A stretch of DNA of 64,000 bases from Carallia brachiata (GCA_021464245.1 JADCRB010000016.1:3651250-3715249), one strand, 5' to 3'. Shown: positions 22,021 through 34,165, counted from the first letter of the stretch. Notes: generated from the sequence alone by a model not told the origin. Made by a program: numbers and translations.

Positions 22021-22494
22021 TATGTGTAGATAAAAAAATAAAAAAAATTCAAAAAAATAAAAAATCTGAAAAAAAATGTGAAAGAAAAAACAAAAAAAAT
22101 TTGAAAAATATAAAAAAAGAGAAAAAAATGATGAGGCACACGTACAATCCTTGTGCCCAAATCCCAATTCCAGCTAAAAACTCAAACCCGAAGCCCAAAT
22201 CTAAAATCGGGTCCAAACTCGGGCTCAAATCCCCCAAACCCAAATTCCGGCCTAAAGTCCAAATCCAAATTCGTGGCCAGACCCCAAACCCGGATCTAAA
22301 TTCCAGCTCAAAATCTAAACTTGAGCTCAAACTCAATCTCAATGCCTCAACTCAATTTCTGGCCTAAAAACTAAATCCACATTTGGGGGCTGACCCCAAA
22401 CCCGGACCCAAATATAAAGCGCAAATCCAAGCACAAATTCAAATTCCAGCCAAAGTTTAAATCCATATTCGGGGGCAAATCCCGAACCCCGACT
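22021..22494 (+). repeat. A-rich tract and CCAAATCC array
   Basis: 22021-22138 is A-rich; 22139-22494 holds the array. One frame stays open from the end of gag through both (22017-22367), giving a Lys- then Pro/Asn/Ser/Lys-rich peptide. Such frames arise readily in this composition and I do not call it a gene. Confidence 0.8.
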
Positions 22495-23119
22495 CAGCTG
22501 AATGGCTCAACAGTTCATCAGCAAATCCACACTTCTGCCTCACACGAGTATATAGGGCAATAATCCAACAGTACACTCCTGCTTCGCACAACTATAAAAG
22601 GCGAAAGCTCAGCAAATTCAACACTCTTGCCTCGCACGAGTATACAAGGCAAACAGCTCCATAACACCGTTCAACACTCCTGCCACACACAAGTATAAAA
22701 GGCGAATAGCTCCACAACACTGTTCAACACTCTTGCTTTGCATAAGTATAAAAGGCGAACGACAAAATCAAACTCCTGCCTCGCACGGGTATAAAAAGCA
22801 ACAACTACACCAACAAACTAGAGTCCTAGCTCACACAAGTATACAAGGCGAGACGACAACAGAAAAATAGACTCCTGCCTCAGACAAGTTTAAAAAGCGA
22901 ACAACTTAATAGCATAGTTTAACACTCCTGCCGAATTTAAAAGGCAAACAACTCAATAGCATAGTTTAACACTCCTACCTCGCATAAGTATAAAAGGCAA
23001 TAACTCAACTACAACTCAGACTCCTAGCCCACACGAGTATAAAAGGCGACAAACCAACAACAGACTCTTACCTCGCATGAGTATAAAAGGTGAACAGCTG
23101 AACAACACTTCTGCCTCGA
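22495..23119 (+). repeat. TATA-box-like minisatellite array 4
   Basis: About fourteen units. It breaks at CTGCCTCGAG/TTACAGAACTC, joining directly to the 3' module: the homeobox segment is cleanly missing. Confidence 0.9.
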
Positions 23120-23731
23120 GTTACAGAACTCACTCATCAACTCTTCTTTCTCTTTAAAAAAAAAAAAGAAAAATAGTCAGTCCCTGCGCATTTTGTTTCA
23201 GGAAGTTTTTTGATCAAGAAGCTGGAGGCGCATTAGCTAAAAAGAAAAAGAGTAATTCTCTTCGAGGATCCTTGAAACCCCTCGAATCTCAACCTATGAC
23301 GCCATCAATGCCATGGCTGATGGAGTTCCAATTACTCTCCTTAGTTCACAACTATCGCAACGAGCTGAGAAGTTGTGATCATCCTCATCTGTTCTCAGAT
23401 GCAGCGACAAACATGGAAGTTCCAACTACTCTCCTTATGTTAAAGCAGAGTCGAGGATCATCACTACAGCTCGTGTCTCTATGTGTTGGCCTTGTTGTTT
23501 GATGGTACTAGCCCTTCCCCATGAGGAGGTTCAAGTTCTTCCTCACCAGAACTATGGAACATTGATTTCTATATTGGCTAGAACGCTGACATCCTCAAGG
23601 TCATATCAGTTTCTATGGGAGCCCAATAGTAGACTTCAAGTTTGACATCTCAAGTTTCAAACTAGACTTCAAGACTTGGTTCGGATGACGTCCCAAGGTC
23701 CTTCCTCACTAAGACTTGAAGTGGGGGCATT
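23120..23731 (+). other. 3' module with PPT
   Basis: Carries a damaged version of the short basic ORF (FRKFFDQEAGGA, about 23197) and ORF 23272-23502 from the VPTTLL region. Ends with PPT TTGAAGTGGGGGCA at 23716-23729. Confidence 0.7.
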
Positions 23732-24522
23732 TGTAAACACATAAAATAAAATAAAAAAAAAAGTTTTGGACACCACCGGCCAAAGAATTTGTCTTTGGCC
23801 AGTGAGAAATATCATTTAAAAAAATATAGGCCATGGTGGCATCCCACATAAGGCAACAAGAAGTAGCAAAAGCAAGCTGAGAAAGCATTGGAGAAAAGTT
23901 TGCCAAACATTACAAAAATTAAAATCCCATTATCCCCTTGCTATGTTTTTGTATTTTTGGGTGTATACTGTCTAGATGCCATAAAGTATGATATTCCAAA
24001 GTAAAGGTCCAAAATAGTTAAGATACTCATTTTCATTCATATTTTGGGTATACGCTCTCTGGTCACATTAGATTGGAATCTGCGTGCGTAAAAATCTAAA
24101 ATATTAAATGTCTGTCTGTGTTAAGCATCCTACGGCCCTTAGCAGAGCCAGTCCACCTAAGAACAATCCCCTAGGACCCTCAGCGGACCTAAACCAGTCT
24201 GAGTGGGATCAAGCCCCGACCCTCAATGGAGTCAAACCAGTCCATCAGAGATCAAGCCCATATGACCCTTACCAGAGTTCCAACATCCACCTGAGATCAA
24301 GCCTTAGTCGTCAGTGGAATCTACTTCCTCAGTTCAAGAATCAGTTGTGGAAATTAAACCTCTTTCGCTCAAGATCAAGCCTTCGTGGCCCTTGACAAAA
24401 TCACACTTAAGCATTAATCGGATGATCTACCTAGAGATCAACCCTACACAAATTTTAACTTTTCATCTGTAATTTGCATTGTATTTTCTTATCTAACTGT
24501 TCAGGCTCAAAACATACGAAAA
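23732..24522 (+). mobile_element. LTR, divergent subtype with U3 hairpin
   Basis: TGTAAACACATAAAA start, then the inverted pair GGCCAAAGA / TCTTTGGCC (about 23782-23803). The middle and 3' part match the other subtypes. Ends GGCTCAAAACATACGA at a head-to-head junction. Confidence 0.8.
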
Positions 24523-25021
24523 ATTGTCATTAGGACTCGTATGTTTTGATCCTCAAATAGTTAGGCTTCGAAAATACAGATACAAATTACAAGTAAAAAT
24601 TTTGAAATTTATGTGAGGTCAATCTCTGGGTAGATCCTCCGATTAATGCCTTGTGTAATTTTGTTAAGGGATTCATGATGAATTTCCATAGTGTGATCTT
24701 AAACTGTAGGAAATAAATTCCACTAAGGAACAAGGCTTGATCTCAAGTGGATGTTGGAACTCCAATTTGACTCCACAGATGGCTAGGGCCTGATCCCACT
24801 CGTACTAGTTTAGCCCCGCTGAGGACGTAGGAGGCTTAATCTCAGACAAATGTTTAATATTTTAATATTTTGAATTTTTACTTTAGCAGATCCCAATATG
24901 AGGCAATCGGAGAGTATGCAACCAAAATATGTTTGGAAATGAGTATAAATATTTTAGGCTTTTATTTTAAAAGATTGTGCTTAATGGCATTCAAAGAGTA
25001 TGCACCCAAAATATGAAAACG
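24523..25021 (-). mobile_element. LTR fragment, inverted
   Basis: On the - strand it runs from the middle of the LTR to CATACGAGTCCTAATGACA. The preceding + strand LTR faces it, forming a large imperfect inverted repeat of LTR ends with about 15 bp between. Confidence 0.75.
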
Positions 25022-25520
25022 TACTCTACCTCCCATCTTCTACTCCTAAAAAAAAAAAGGAAAAAGATGTTTGTGGCACAGCGGCGATTTCATGGCCTAT
25101 TAGGCCATGAAATGGCAAGCACCAACACAGCCCCATAATGAAAAAAAAAAGGGGGTAGGAATCTGGCACATCATTGGCACCAAAGAAGAGCCGGACCGCC
25201 TCTGCCAGAAATATGGCGACTGCTCCATCGCTTGCATCAACTACCCTACCTGAGTACACAAGTCCACAAACTCACGCATGAACATGGTTCCTCTCTGCCC
25301 AAAATACTGAAATAGAGAATCAACAGCTCACACAGTAACAAGATTTTGCACTCGACTCTCTTCTTGAATGGAGAAGTCGACCATCCACTCCGATCGAAGT
25401 TGGGGAGAATGGGTCAAATCCCTACTAACCCCTCCACTCTAGTCTTCTAACTTGGGAGCATCCAACTAGACCAGTAGAGGGATTGGAGCATCGATCCGGT
25501 AGCAAGGTCAATTCCAAGTT
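25022..25520 (+). other. Leader with palindrome
   Basis: Starts CTCTACCTCCCATCTTCTAC. A perfect 27-bp palindrome, arms ATTTCATGGCCTA, lies at 25087-25113. Beyond it are the ACCAAAGAAGAGCCGGACCG, GGAGAAGTCGACCATCCACT and GGTTCCCATCCAAACT segments. It lacks an adjoining LTR of its own orientation. Confidence 0.75.
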
Positions 25521-25884
25521 GGGGCACGGTTCCCATCCAAACTAAAAGCCCAAACCCAAATCTAAAGCACGAACCCAAATTCAAACTCGGGCCCAAAATC
25601 CAAATCCAAATTCCTGCTGAATGTCCAAATCCAAATTCGGGGGCAGACCTCAAGACCCAGCTAATCCAAACTCAGGTTCAAAGCCTAGACCTAAATTCCA
25701 GACTAACAGTACAAATCTAGATTTGGGGGTAGACCTCAAACCCAGGCTCAAATATAAAGCTCAAACCCAAACACAAATTTTGGCCTAAAGTACAAATCCA
25801 GAATCTGGGGCAGACCCCAAACCCAAACCCAAATCTGAAGTCCAAATCCAAACTTGGGGGCAAACCCCAAACACTAACTCAAAG
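25521..25884 (+). repeat. CCAAATCC-rich array
   Basis: Follows the leader with no A-rich tract, unlike the gag-bearing units. Confidence 0.8.
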
Positions 25885-26720
25885 CCCATATCAGTAGCTC
25901 AACAACCCAACGACAGACTCCTGCCTCGCACGAGTATAAGAGTTGACAACCCAACAAATTTAGACTCCTGCTTCCCACGAATATAAAAGGTGAATAGTTC
26001 AACTCTCCTACAGTGCATGAGTATAAAAGGTCATAACGCAGCAAATCTAGACTCTTTCCTTGCACAAGTATAAAAGGCGATCAACAAAAGTGCACTCTTG
26101 CCTCGTACAAGTATAAAAGGCGATCAACTGAAGCAGACTTCTGCCTCGCAAGAGTATAAAAGGTGATCACTCAACAATAGACTCCTACATCGCACAAGTA
26201 TAAAAGGCGAGTAGCTCATCAACAAATCCAGCCTCCCCCCTGGCACGGGTGTAAAAGGCCGTAGCTCAACAGCAACACACACTCTTGCCTCGCACACGTA
26301 TAAAAGGTGAAAAGTTCAACACAGTACAACACTCTTGCCTTGCACGAGTATAAAAGGCGATCAACAAAAGTGCACTCTTGCCTCGCACAAGTATAAAAGG
26401 CGATCAACTGAAGCAGACTTCTGCCTCGCAAGAGTATAAAAGGTGATGACTCAACAATAGACTCCTACATCGCACGAGTATAAAAGGTGAGTAGCTCATC
26501 AACAAATCCAACCTCCCGCCTGGCACGAGTGTAAAAGGCCGCAGCTCAACAGCAACACACACTCTTGCCTCGCACACGTATAAAAGGTGAAAAGTTCAAC
26601 ACAGTACAACACTCTTGCCTTGCACGAGTATAAAAGGCAATAGCACAGCTCAATACTGCTAGCCTGCACGAGTATAAAAGGCGATGACTCAAAAGTCAAA
26701 GCATACTCCTAACCCGAACA
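25885..26720 (+). repeat. TATA-box-like minisatellite array 5
   Basis: The longest array outside 30661-31522. It contains a recent higher-order duplication (see 26061-26620). Confidence 0.9.
26061..26620 (+). repeat. 280-bp tandem duplication inside the minisatellite
   Basis: 26061-26340 and 26341-26620 align without gaps with 9 mismatches (about 97% identity), far closer than neighbouring units. Each copy spans about seven minisatellite units. Confidence 0.93.
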
Positions 26721-26903
26721 AATGGCGAAACAACAACAACCAAATAAGGCCCAGTCCAAAACTTTTTGCCCGCATGAGTATAACCTGTAAATGCCCAAAA
26801 AGATAAAAACGATTGAGAGATTGAGTCTGAATCACCATTCCAGTCTCAACCTTTTAGTCGTTTTTACTACAGGTCAAGCTTTTGCATCCTTTCAGTAAAA
26901 AAG
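26721..26903 (+). promoter_or_regulatory. Upstream segment of WUS-like unit
   Basis: Same stretch as at 621-804; the last TATA box is reduced to GAGTATAACCTG. Confidence 0.4.
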
Positions 26904-27083
26904 ATGAAACTAGTTGCGGAACCTCTAGACAAGGGAGAGGATAGGTCACCATGCATTAGATGGCGGCCAAGTCCAATGCAACTACAAATCTTGGAGGAGT
27001 ACTTCCGCAACAATGAAGGTACCTGTCCAATCTTATCACAACTCTCCCAACTTACTCCACAACCACGGCCGTACGGAGTAGTT
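26904..27083 (+). pseudogene. WUS-like homeobox, N-terminal half only
   Basis: ATG at 26904, in frame through RWRPSPMQLQILEEYFRNNE, LSQLSQLT and RPYG, with no stop. At about 27081 it fuses to the 3' module (CTGCATCATCCTCACC), losing helix 3, the WUS-box and the EAR-like end. This is the best-kept N-terminal half in the window. Confidence 0.75.
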
Positions 27084-27326
27084 CGCTGCCTGCTGCATCA
27101 TCCTCACCAGAACCATGGGACTTTAATTTCTATATTGGTTGGAGGGCTGATATCCTCAAGGTGGTATCAGTTCCTATAGAAGCTCGACAATAGCTGGGCT
27201 AGTCGGAGTTAAAGACCTCAGGATTCAATGTTCATCAAGACATCTCAAGCTTCAAACTGGACTTCAAGACTCAGTTTAGATCACGTCCCAAGGTCCTTCC
27301 TCACCAAGCCTTGAAGTGGGCACATT
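27084..27326 (+). other. 3' module remnant with PPT
   Basis: Second half of the module, from CCTGCTGCATCATCCTCACC to TTGAAGTGGGCACA (PPT damaged). Confidence 0.7.
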
Positions 27327-28195
27327 TGTAAACACAAAGAAAAAAAAAGGAAGAGGAAGAGTCAATAGCCGACATCTAGAAGAAGGAAAAAGAAAAAAAA
27401 TTAGAGTTAAGATCCAACATTTAGAAGAGAGGAAAAAAAAAGTCAGCGAAATGTTGGTGGCACAGTACTTCACTGTGTTTCCTCCCAACCTATAAATAGG
27501 CGCAAAATCTCCAACAACCAATCACACCACAGAAACATGGGGGCACAGAAAAAATTAATTTCAAGGGGCCAAAGTTTTGTTTAAAACTTTTCCCTTACGT
27601 TTATTGTATTTTGGGCATACGCTCCCTAAACTCCATTGAGGAAGATATTATAGATATAAAGCCCAAAATATTTAATATACTCAATTCCATACATATTTTG
27701 GGTATATACTCTCTTGTTGCCTCAGATTAAGATCTACAAGAGTAAAAATTCAAAACATTAAAATATTAAACATCTGTCTGGGATTAACCCTCCTACGGCC
27801 CTCAGTAGAGTTAATCCACTTGAGAACAAGCCCCTACGGCCCTCAGCAGAGTTAAACCTGTCCGAGTGGGATCAAGCCCTGGGCCACAGTGGAGTCAAAC
27901 TAGTCCATCTATGATCAAGCCCATACGGCCCTTATTGTAGTTCCAGCAGTCCCTTGAGATCAAGCCTTGAACCTTAGTGGAATTTATTTCCATCAGTTTA
28001 AGAGCAAAATATGGAAATTCAACTTCTTTCGGTCAATATCAAGCCTTTGTGGCCCTTGACGAAATCACACAGAAGCGTTAATCAGAGGATCACAAAGAGA
28101 TCGACCACACATAAATTTCAAATTTTCACTTGTAATTTGTATATGTATTTTTTGAGTCTAACTGTTGTAGGATCGAAACATACGGTTCCATTCAC
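27327..28195 (+). mobile_element. LTR, subtype I
   Basis: TGTAAACACAAAG start; promoter box CCTATAAATAGG at 27489-27500, 162 bp in; end GGTTCCATTCACA. The next bases (ATTTTTT) begin a primer-binding site that is cut off. Confidence 0.9.
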
Positions 28196-28252
28196 AATTT
28201 TTTAACCTCGCAAGAGTATAAAAGGCGATAACTCAACTACAACTCAACTCCT
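28196..28252 (+). repeat. Single minisatellite unit between two LTRs
   Basis: AACCTCGCAAGAGTATAAAA and one linker, left by a deletion that removed the rest of an internal region. Confidence 0.75.
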
Positions 28253-28642
28253 AGAGTTAGTCCACCTGAGAACAAGCCCCTATGGCCCTCAGTGGAGTTA
28301 AACCAGCCTGAGTGGGATCAAGTCGTAGACTTCAGTGGAGTCAAATTAGTCCATATGGGATTAAGCTCATACGACCCTTATCGGAGTTCCAGTAGTTCTC
28401 TGAGATCTAGCCTTGGCCCTCAGTTGAATTTGTTTCCATCAGTTCAAGACCAAGCTATGAAAATTCAATCTCTTTCAGTCAAGATCAATCCTTTGCGGCC
28501 CCTGACGAAATCACATAGGAGCATTAACTAGAGGATCACAGAGAGATCGACCCCGCTTAAATTTTAAATTTTCACTTGTAATTTGTATCTGTATTTTTCG
28601 AGTCTAACTGTTGTAGGTTGGAAACATACTGTCCCCTCAAAA
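28253..28642 (+). mobile_element. LTR 3' fragment
   Basis: From GAGTTAGTCCACCTGAGAAC to CTGTCCCCTCAAA. Confidence 0.85.
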
Positions 28643-28744
28643 TTTTTGGTACGTCTAGTGGGACCTCTTTGCCTTCCATCTTTTGCTTCTCAAAAAAACA
28701 AAAAAAATCAGTAGGAATTCAACATCAACATCGTCGTAGTCAGG
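28643..28744 (+). other. Primer-binding site and gag leader
   Basis: ATTTTTGGTACGTCTAGTGG followed by CCTTCCATCTTTTGCTTC, parallel to 20504-20602. Confidence 0.78.
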
Positions 28745-30130
28745 ATGACAACCACAACCAACGCAGAAGGCAAGATCGTAGAATTGGAAAATAAATTTTC
28801 CAGTTGATGAAAGCTTTAGAAGAAAATGATCAAGAAATTGCCAATCTCAAAGAAAAGGCTCGATACAGATTGATCCTGAGACCATTGGGGAACAGCCATA
28901 TCTATTTGGTTTCGCTGCAGAAGCAACTCCAGCCAACATTTTCCTAGCTGAAAAACAATAAGGTGGTCCCGCATAGCTACCGCTTTCAAGTTTTATTGCT
29001 TCATTATCTGTCCAACAATTACAGTACATGATAACAAATACAGTCTGTCTACAACAAAGTGCACCATTTTCTGGTTCAAAAATGTACATCAAACCGTACA
29101 CGAGACGGGTTGAAAACCTCGAGATGCCCTTGGGCTACCAGCTACCCAAGTTTCAATAATTCGATGGACGAGGTGATCCAAAGCAACACATAGCTCACTT
29201 CGTCAAAACCTGTTACAATGTAGGAACTTATGGTGACCTTTTGGTGAAACAGTTTGTTTGTTCACTCAAGGACACTGCCTTCACCTGGTTCATAAACCTT
29301 GAACCAGAATCAATTGACAGTTGGGAACTGTTGCAATGCGAGTTTCTCAACAGATTTTTTAGCACTCATCAAATAGTGAGCATGATGGTGCTCATAAGAT
29401 CCAAGCAAAGGAAATGAGAGTCTGTCATCAAACACATAAACATATTACGTGCTCTCATTCTTGATTGCAAGGATCATCTGATGAAGACTTCCACAGTAGA
29501 AATGTGCATTCAAGGTATGCACTGGGAGCTGTTATACATCTTGCAAGGTATCAAACCTCGAACTTTTGAGGAAGTGGCGCCTTGTGCACATGATATGGAG
29601 ATAAGTATCAAAACTTTTAGGGGCACAGTTCCGATCCAATTGGACCAGGACGGGGGACAGGAAGTGATGGTCATTGATACTCCACCAATAAAAGTAGGAG
29701 CTAACGCAAAAGTGAGCCCTCCAGTGGTAACAATTCAATCGAAACAACAAGAAGAGTGAAAGGGGACGTTGCGAGTGTTGGAACAGAAGAAGTATCCATT
29801 CCCTGACTCTGACGTTCCAAGCATTCTCGATCAACTTTTGGATGCTAAGCTAATCATGCTCCTAGAATGCAAGCTACCAAATCAAAAGGATCAAATCAAT
29901 GATTCGAAATTCTGTAGGTATCACCGCACATTTGGCCATGCAACCAAAAAGTGTTTCGTCATAAAGGAGCTGATCTTGAAGTTCATAGTCAGAAACAAAA
30001 TTATTTTGGACTGGGAAGATGTAGCCTCAGCCAACCAGACCACTGTCTCTTCGAATCAATAGGAGGAAAGTCGGCATGAATATATGCTTACAAGCTATAA
30101 GATCAGAGATGCATCCTGACCTAGCTTGAT
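28745..30130 (+). pseudogene. Retrotransposon gag pseudogene, copy 3 (full span)
   Basis: ATG at 28745 (the first of the two usual ATGs is AGG here). A one-base loss in the ENK-F run near 28795 shifts frame at once. Later pieces: FTWFINLEPESIDSWE, then ORF 29481-29759 with [20 protein letters not shown], and ORF 29769-30062 with YPFPDSDVPSILDQLLD and FCRYHRTFGHATKKCFVIKE. The frame is thus retained over long C-terminal stretches although the N-terminal third is broken. Confidence 0.85.
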
Positions 30131-30660
30131 CAAGTGGTAAGTTTCTATAGCATTGGTTTGTGTGGATAAAAAAAAATTAAAAAAGCTAAAAAAAGAAAAA
30201 AAAATGGAAAAATTCAAAAAAAATTGAAAAAAGTGAAAGAAACAAACAAAAAAAAGCAAGGAAAAAAATAAAAAAAATTTCAAAAAAGAGAGAAAAAAAT
30301 GTTGAGGCACATGTATAGTCCTTGTGCCCAAATCCCAATTCCAACAAAAGCTCAAACCCGAAGCCCAAATCCAAAATCGTGTCCAAACTCTGGTTTTAAA
30401 ACACCCAAACCTAAATTCCGACCTAAAGTCCAAATCCAAATTTAGGGGCTGACCCCAAACCAGATCCAAATTCCAACTCAAAATCTAAACTCGAGTTCAA
30501 CTTGTGCTCAAAGCCCAACTCAATCAATTTTTGGTGTAAAATCAAAATCCACATTCAGGGGCAGACCCCAAACTCAGACCCAATTCTAAAGCACAAATCC
30601 AAGCCCAAATCCAAGCCAAAGTTGAAATCCACATTTGAGGGCAAATCCTGAACCTCGACT
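30131..30660 (+). repeat. A-rich tract and CCAAATCC array
   Basis: A-rich to about 30305, then GTTGAGGCACATGTATAGTC opens the array. Confidence 0.8.
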
Positions 30661-31522
30661 CAGCTCAACAGCTCATCAACAAATCGACACTCCTACCTCG
30701 CACGAGTATAAAAGACAACAGATCGACAATAGACTCTTGCCTTGCACGAGTATAAGGCGACAAAATGGTTCAACACACTTGCCTCACACGAGTATAAAAG
30801 GTGACAATCCAACCACACACTCCTGCTTTGCACTAGCATAAAAGGCGACAACTCAGCAAATTCAACACTCTTGCCTCGCACGAGTATAAAAGGCGAACAG
30901 CTCCACAACACCATTGAACACTCTTACCTTGCACGAGTATAAAAGACGAACAGCTCCACAACACCATTCAACACTCCTACCTCACACAAGTATAAAAGGC
31001 GAACAACTGAATCAACCTTTTGCCTCGCACGAATATAAAATGTGACAACTATAACAACAAACTAGACTCCTAGCCAGCACGAGTATAAAAGGTTAGACGA
31101 CAACAACAAAATAGATTCCAGCCTCGAACAAGGATAAAAGGTGAACAACTTAATAGATAGCTCAACAATCCTACCTTGCACAAGTATAAAATGCGTTAAC
31201 TCAACTACAACTCAGACTCTTGGCCCGTATGAGTATAAAAGATGGCAACCGAGCAACAGACCCCTGTTTCGCACGAGTATAAAAGGTTAATAGTTGAACA
31301 ACACTTCTGCCTTGCACGAGTATAAAAGGCGACAACATAGTTCAACACTCCTGCCTTGCATGAGTATAAAAGGCGACAACCCAACAACAAACTCTTGTCT
31401 CGCATGAGTATAAAAGGCAAATAGATTAACAACACACTCCTACCTCGTATAAGTACAAAAGGCGACAGTTCAGCAACAACACACTCCTGCCTCGCATGTG
31501 TATAAAAGACGACTACTCAACA
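30661..31522 (+). repeat. TATA-box-like minisatellite array 6 (longest)
   Basis: About twenty units. It ends at CAACAATTAGAAGG, joined to a gag fragment rather than to a homeobox unit. Confidence 0.9.
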
Positions 31523-31795
31523 ATTAGAAGGATTGGGTCAAAGATCCAAAATTTTGCAAGTATCACTGAACAGTCAGCCATCCAACCAGGAACTGTTTCG
31601 CCCTAAAGGAGCTGATTTTGAAGCTCATAGTCCAAAATAAAATCATTTTGGTCTAGGAAGATGTAGCCTCAGCCAGTATGACCACTGTTTCTTTGAATCT
31701 GTCGGAGAAAAGTCGGCATGAATCTAACTTACACGCTGTTAGATCATAAATGCATCCCATCCTGGCTCGATCAAGCAGTAAGTTTCTAAAGCATT
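31523..31795 (+). pseudogene. gag C-terminal fragment
   Basis: Matches the FCKYHRTVSHPTRNCFALKE part of gag and its tail up to GTAAGTTTCTAAAGCATTG, in broken frame. It starts a second A-rich/array/minisatellite series, so two units are fused here. Confidence 0.7.
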
Positions 31796-32285
31796 GTTAT
31801 GTGTAGACAAAAAAAATAAAAAAAGCAAGATAAAAGAAAAAAATCAAAAAATGGCAAAAAAATGTGAAAAAAAACCAAAGAAAAAAATAAAAATATTCAA
31901 AAAAAAGAGAAAAAAAATGTTGAGGCACATATACGGTGTTTGTGCCCAAATCCTGATTGCAGCCAAAGACTCAAACTCGAACCCCAAATCCAAAATTGGG
32001 CCCAAACTCGAGTTCAAAACCCCCAAACCCAAATTCTGGCCTAAAGTCCAAACCCAAATTCGAGGGCAAACCCCAAACCTAGATCCAAATTCCAACTAAA
32101 TATCTAAACTCGAGCTCAAACTCAGGCTCAAAGCCCCAACTCAATTTCTGGCCTAAAATCCAAATCCACATTCGAGGGTAGACCACAAACACAGCCCCAA
32201 ATCTAAAGTGCAAATCCAAGCTCAAATTCAAATTCTGGCTAAAGTTCAAATCCAGATTTGGGGGCAAATCTCGAACGCCAATTCA
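31796..32285 (+). repeat. A-rich tract and CCAAATCC array
   Basis: Boundary at about 31920 (GTTGAGGCACATATACGGTG). Confidence 0.8.
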
Positions 32286-32815
32286 GCTCAACAGCTCATT
32301 AGCAAATCCACACTCCTGCCTCGAACGAGTATAAAAGGCAACAGATCAACAACAAACTCCTACCTCGTACGAGTGTAAAAGGCGACAACACGATTCAACA
32401 CTCTTGCCTTACACAAGTATAAAAGGTGACAATCCAATAGAATACCCCTGCTTCACACAAGTATAAAAGGTGACAGCTCAGCAAATTGAACACTCCTACC
32501 TCACACGAGTATAAAAGGCGAACAACTTCACACCACCATTCAACACTCTTGCTTCACAAATGTACAAAGGCAAACAACTGACTCAAACTCCTGCCTTACA
32601 CGAGTATAAAAGGTGACAACAACAACAACAAACTAGACTCCTAGCCCGTAGGAGTACAAAAGGTGAGATGGCAACAGCAAAACAGACTCTTGGCTCGCAC
32701 GAGTATAAAAGGCGAACAACTCAACAACATAGTTTAGCACTCCTACCTTGAACAAGTATAAAAGACGATAACTCAACTACAACTCAGACTCCTAACCCTC
32801 ATGAGCTTAAAAGGT
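32286..32815 (+). repeat. TATA-box-like minisatellite array 7
   Basis: About twelve units leading, in the complete order, into a homeobox unit. Confidence 0.9.
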
Positions 32816-32992
32816 TAAATAGCAACAACCAAACAAGGCCCAATCCAAAACTCCTCGCCCGTTTGAGTATAAACTGTGAACAGCCCAAAAGGATAAAAAC
32901 GATTGAGGGTTTGAGTCTGAATCACTATTCCAGTCTCAACCTATTACTCGTTCTTATTGCTGGTCAAGCTTCCGCATCCTTTCAATAAAAAA
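32816..32992 (+). promoter_or_regulatory. Upstream segment of WUS-like unit
   Basis: Contains GAGTATAAACTGTGAAC (TATA-like) and AGGATAAAAACGATTGAGGG, as before copy 1. Confidence 0.4.
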
Positions 32993-33772
32993 GATAGAAC
33001 TAGTTGCAGAACCTCAGGACAAGGGAGAGGATAGGTCACCAAGAATTAGATGGCGACCAAGTCCAATGCAATTGCAAATCTTGGAGGAGTACTTCCACAA
33101 CAATGAAGGTACTTGTCCTAGCTAATCACAGCTCTCCCAACTTACTTCACGACTGTGGCCGTACGAAGCAGTCGAAAAAAAAAAGTGTATTTTTTGTTTC
33201 CGAACAGGAGAAACAGAAAGACTGTAGAACAAAGAGGTGTTGTTTCTGAGGCACAGTCTGCCATCACAACTGTTCCTGTGGTAGATCTCACCAGTATGGC
33301 GTCGTCCTCAAATTAGGCGGCTCCAAACTCCACCACTGTAATGATCCCTGAAGGCTGTTTCAACCAAAACTGTAACTTGTGGGAATACACATACTGGTCA
33401 TTGTGGTTTTGTGGAGTCAACTAGGGGTTCATCCCTTATAGGAACTTCAGTCTAGGAGGAAACTTCGCACCAAGAGGGAGCCACTTCGGCGAAACTCTAC
33501 TCTGTTTCCGGTACACCCCAGTGACGTCAACTAGAAGGAGAGTCCAAGTAGTGTCAACATCACCAGTCTGCCAAGCAAACACGCAATTGACTTCGAGCAA
33601 CGTCTCGGGCCCCACAAGGCCGGCCAACAAGGATAAGATTCAACAAATTTTTGCAGCTCACGGTATTGACTTGTGCGACACGCTTCGACCGCTTCCTCGT
33701 TTGTCTTGTACGGCAGAAAGAAACGTGAAGGAAGGCCCCACTAGATTATGCATATCTCCTTTTTGACTTTGA
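32993..33772 (+). pseudogene. WUS-like homeobox pseudogene, copy with canonical WUS-box
   Basis: Start codon mutated to ATA. Frame through RWRPSPMQLQILEEYFHNNE, one TAA in helix 2, then LSQLTSRL. Helix 3 shifts at a run of 10 A and is changed (VYFLFPNRRNRK). At 33494-33516 the codons spell TLPLFPVH apart from one missing C, the best WUS-box here. In the following frame come SDVN, SSVN and DFEQRLGPHKAGQQG-stop, the EAR-like end. Order and spacing match copy 1. Confidence 0.78.
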
Positions 33773-34165
33773 AAAAAAATCAAAAAAGAGGGAGGCAGCT
33801 TTTATTGTGAATATATTTCCTCCGTCTTCAAGTCACAGAACTCACCCCTCAGCTTTCTTTCTCTACGAAGAAAAAATTTGGCTAGTCTCTATGTTCTATT
33901 TTTTATGAAATTCTTTAATCAAAAAGCTGCAGACACAAGAATTAGAAAGAGAAAGAGTCATTCGCTTCGAAACTCTCAAATCTCAGCCTCTGACGCCATC
34001 TTTGTCAATGAATTTCCAACCACTCTGCTTAATTCACATCTATCACAATGAGCTGAAAAGTTGTGACCATCCTCATATGTTCTCAAATGCAGTGACTGAT
34101 GGGGAAGTTTCAATTGCTCTCCTTACGTCACAACATACGGAAGAGTCATCGCTACAGCCCGTCTC
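33773..34165 (+). other. 3' module, truncated
   Basis: Carries the short basic ORF in damaged form (ATG changed to TTG at about 33879) and the VPTTLL region; no PPT, because an LTR fragment cuts in at 34166. Confidence 0.65.

Noticed and set aside
22017..22367. Lys-rich then Pro/Asn/Lys-rich frame after gag, a possible gag extension
   Set aside because: Comes from the A-rich tract and CCAAATCC array; the frame is not kept between copies.
30661..31522. Regularly repeated 42-55 bp units resembling a CRISPR array
   Set aside because: Eukaryotic retroelement context, repeats degenerate and unequal, linkers are AACA-rich variants rather than unique spacers, and no cas genes.
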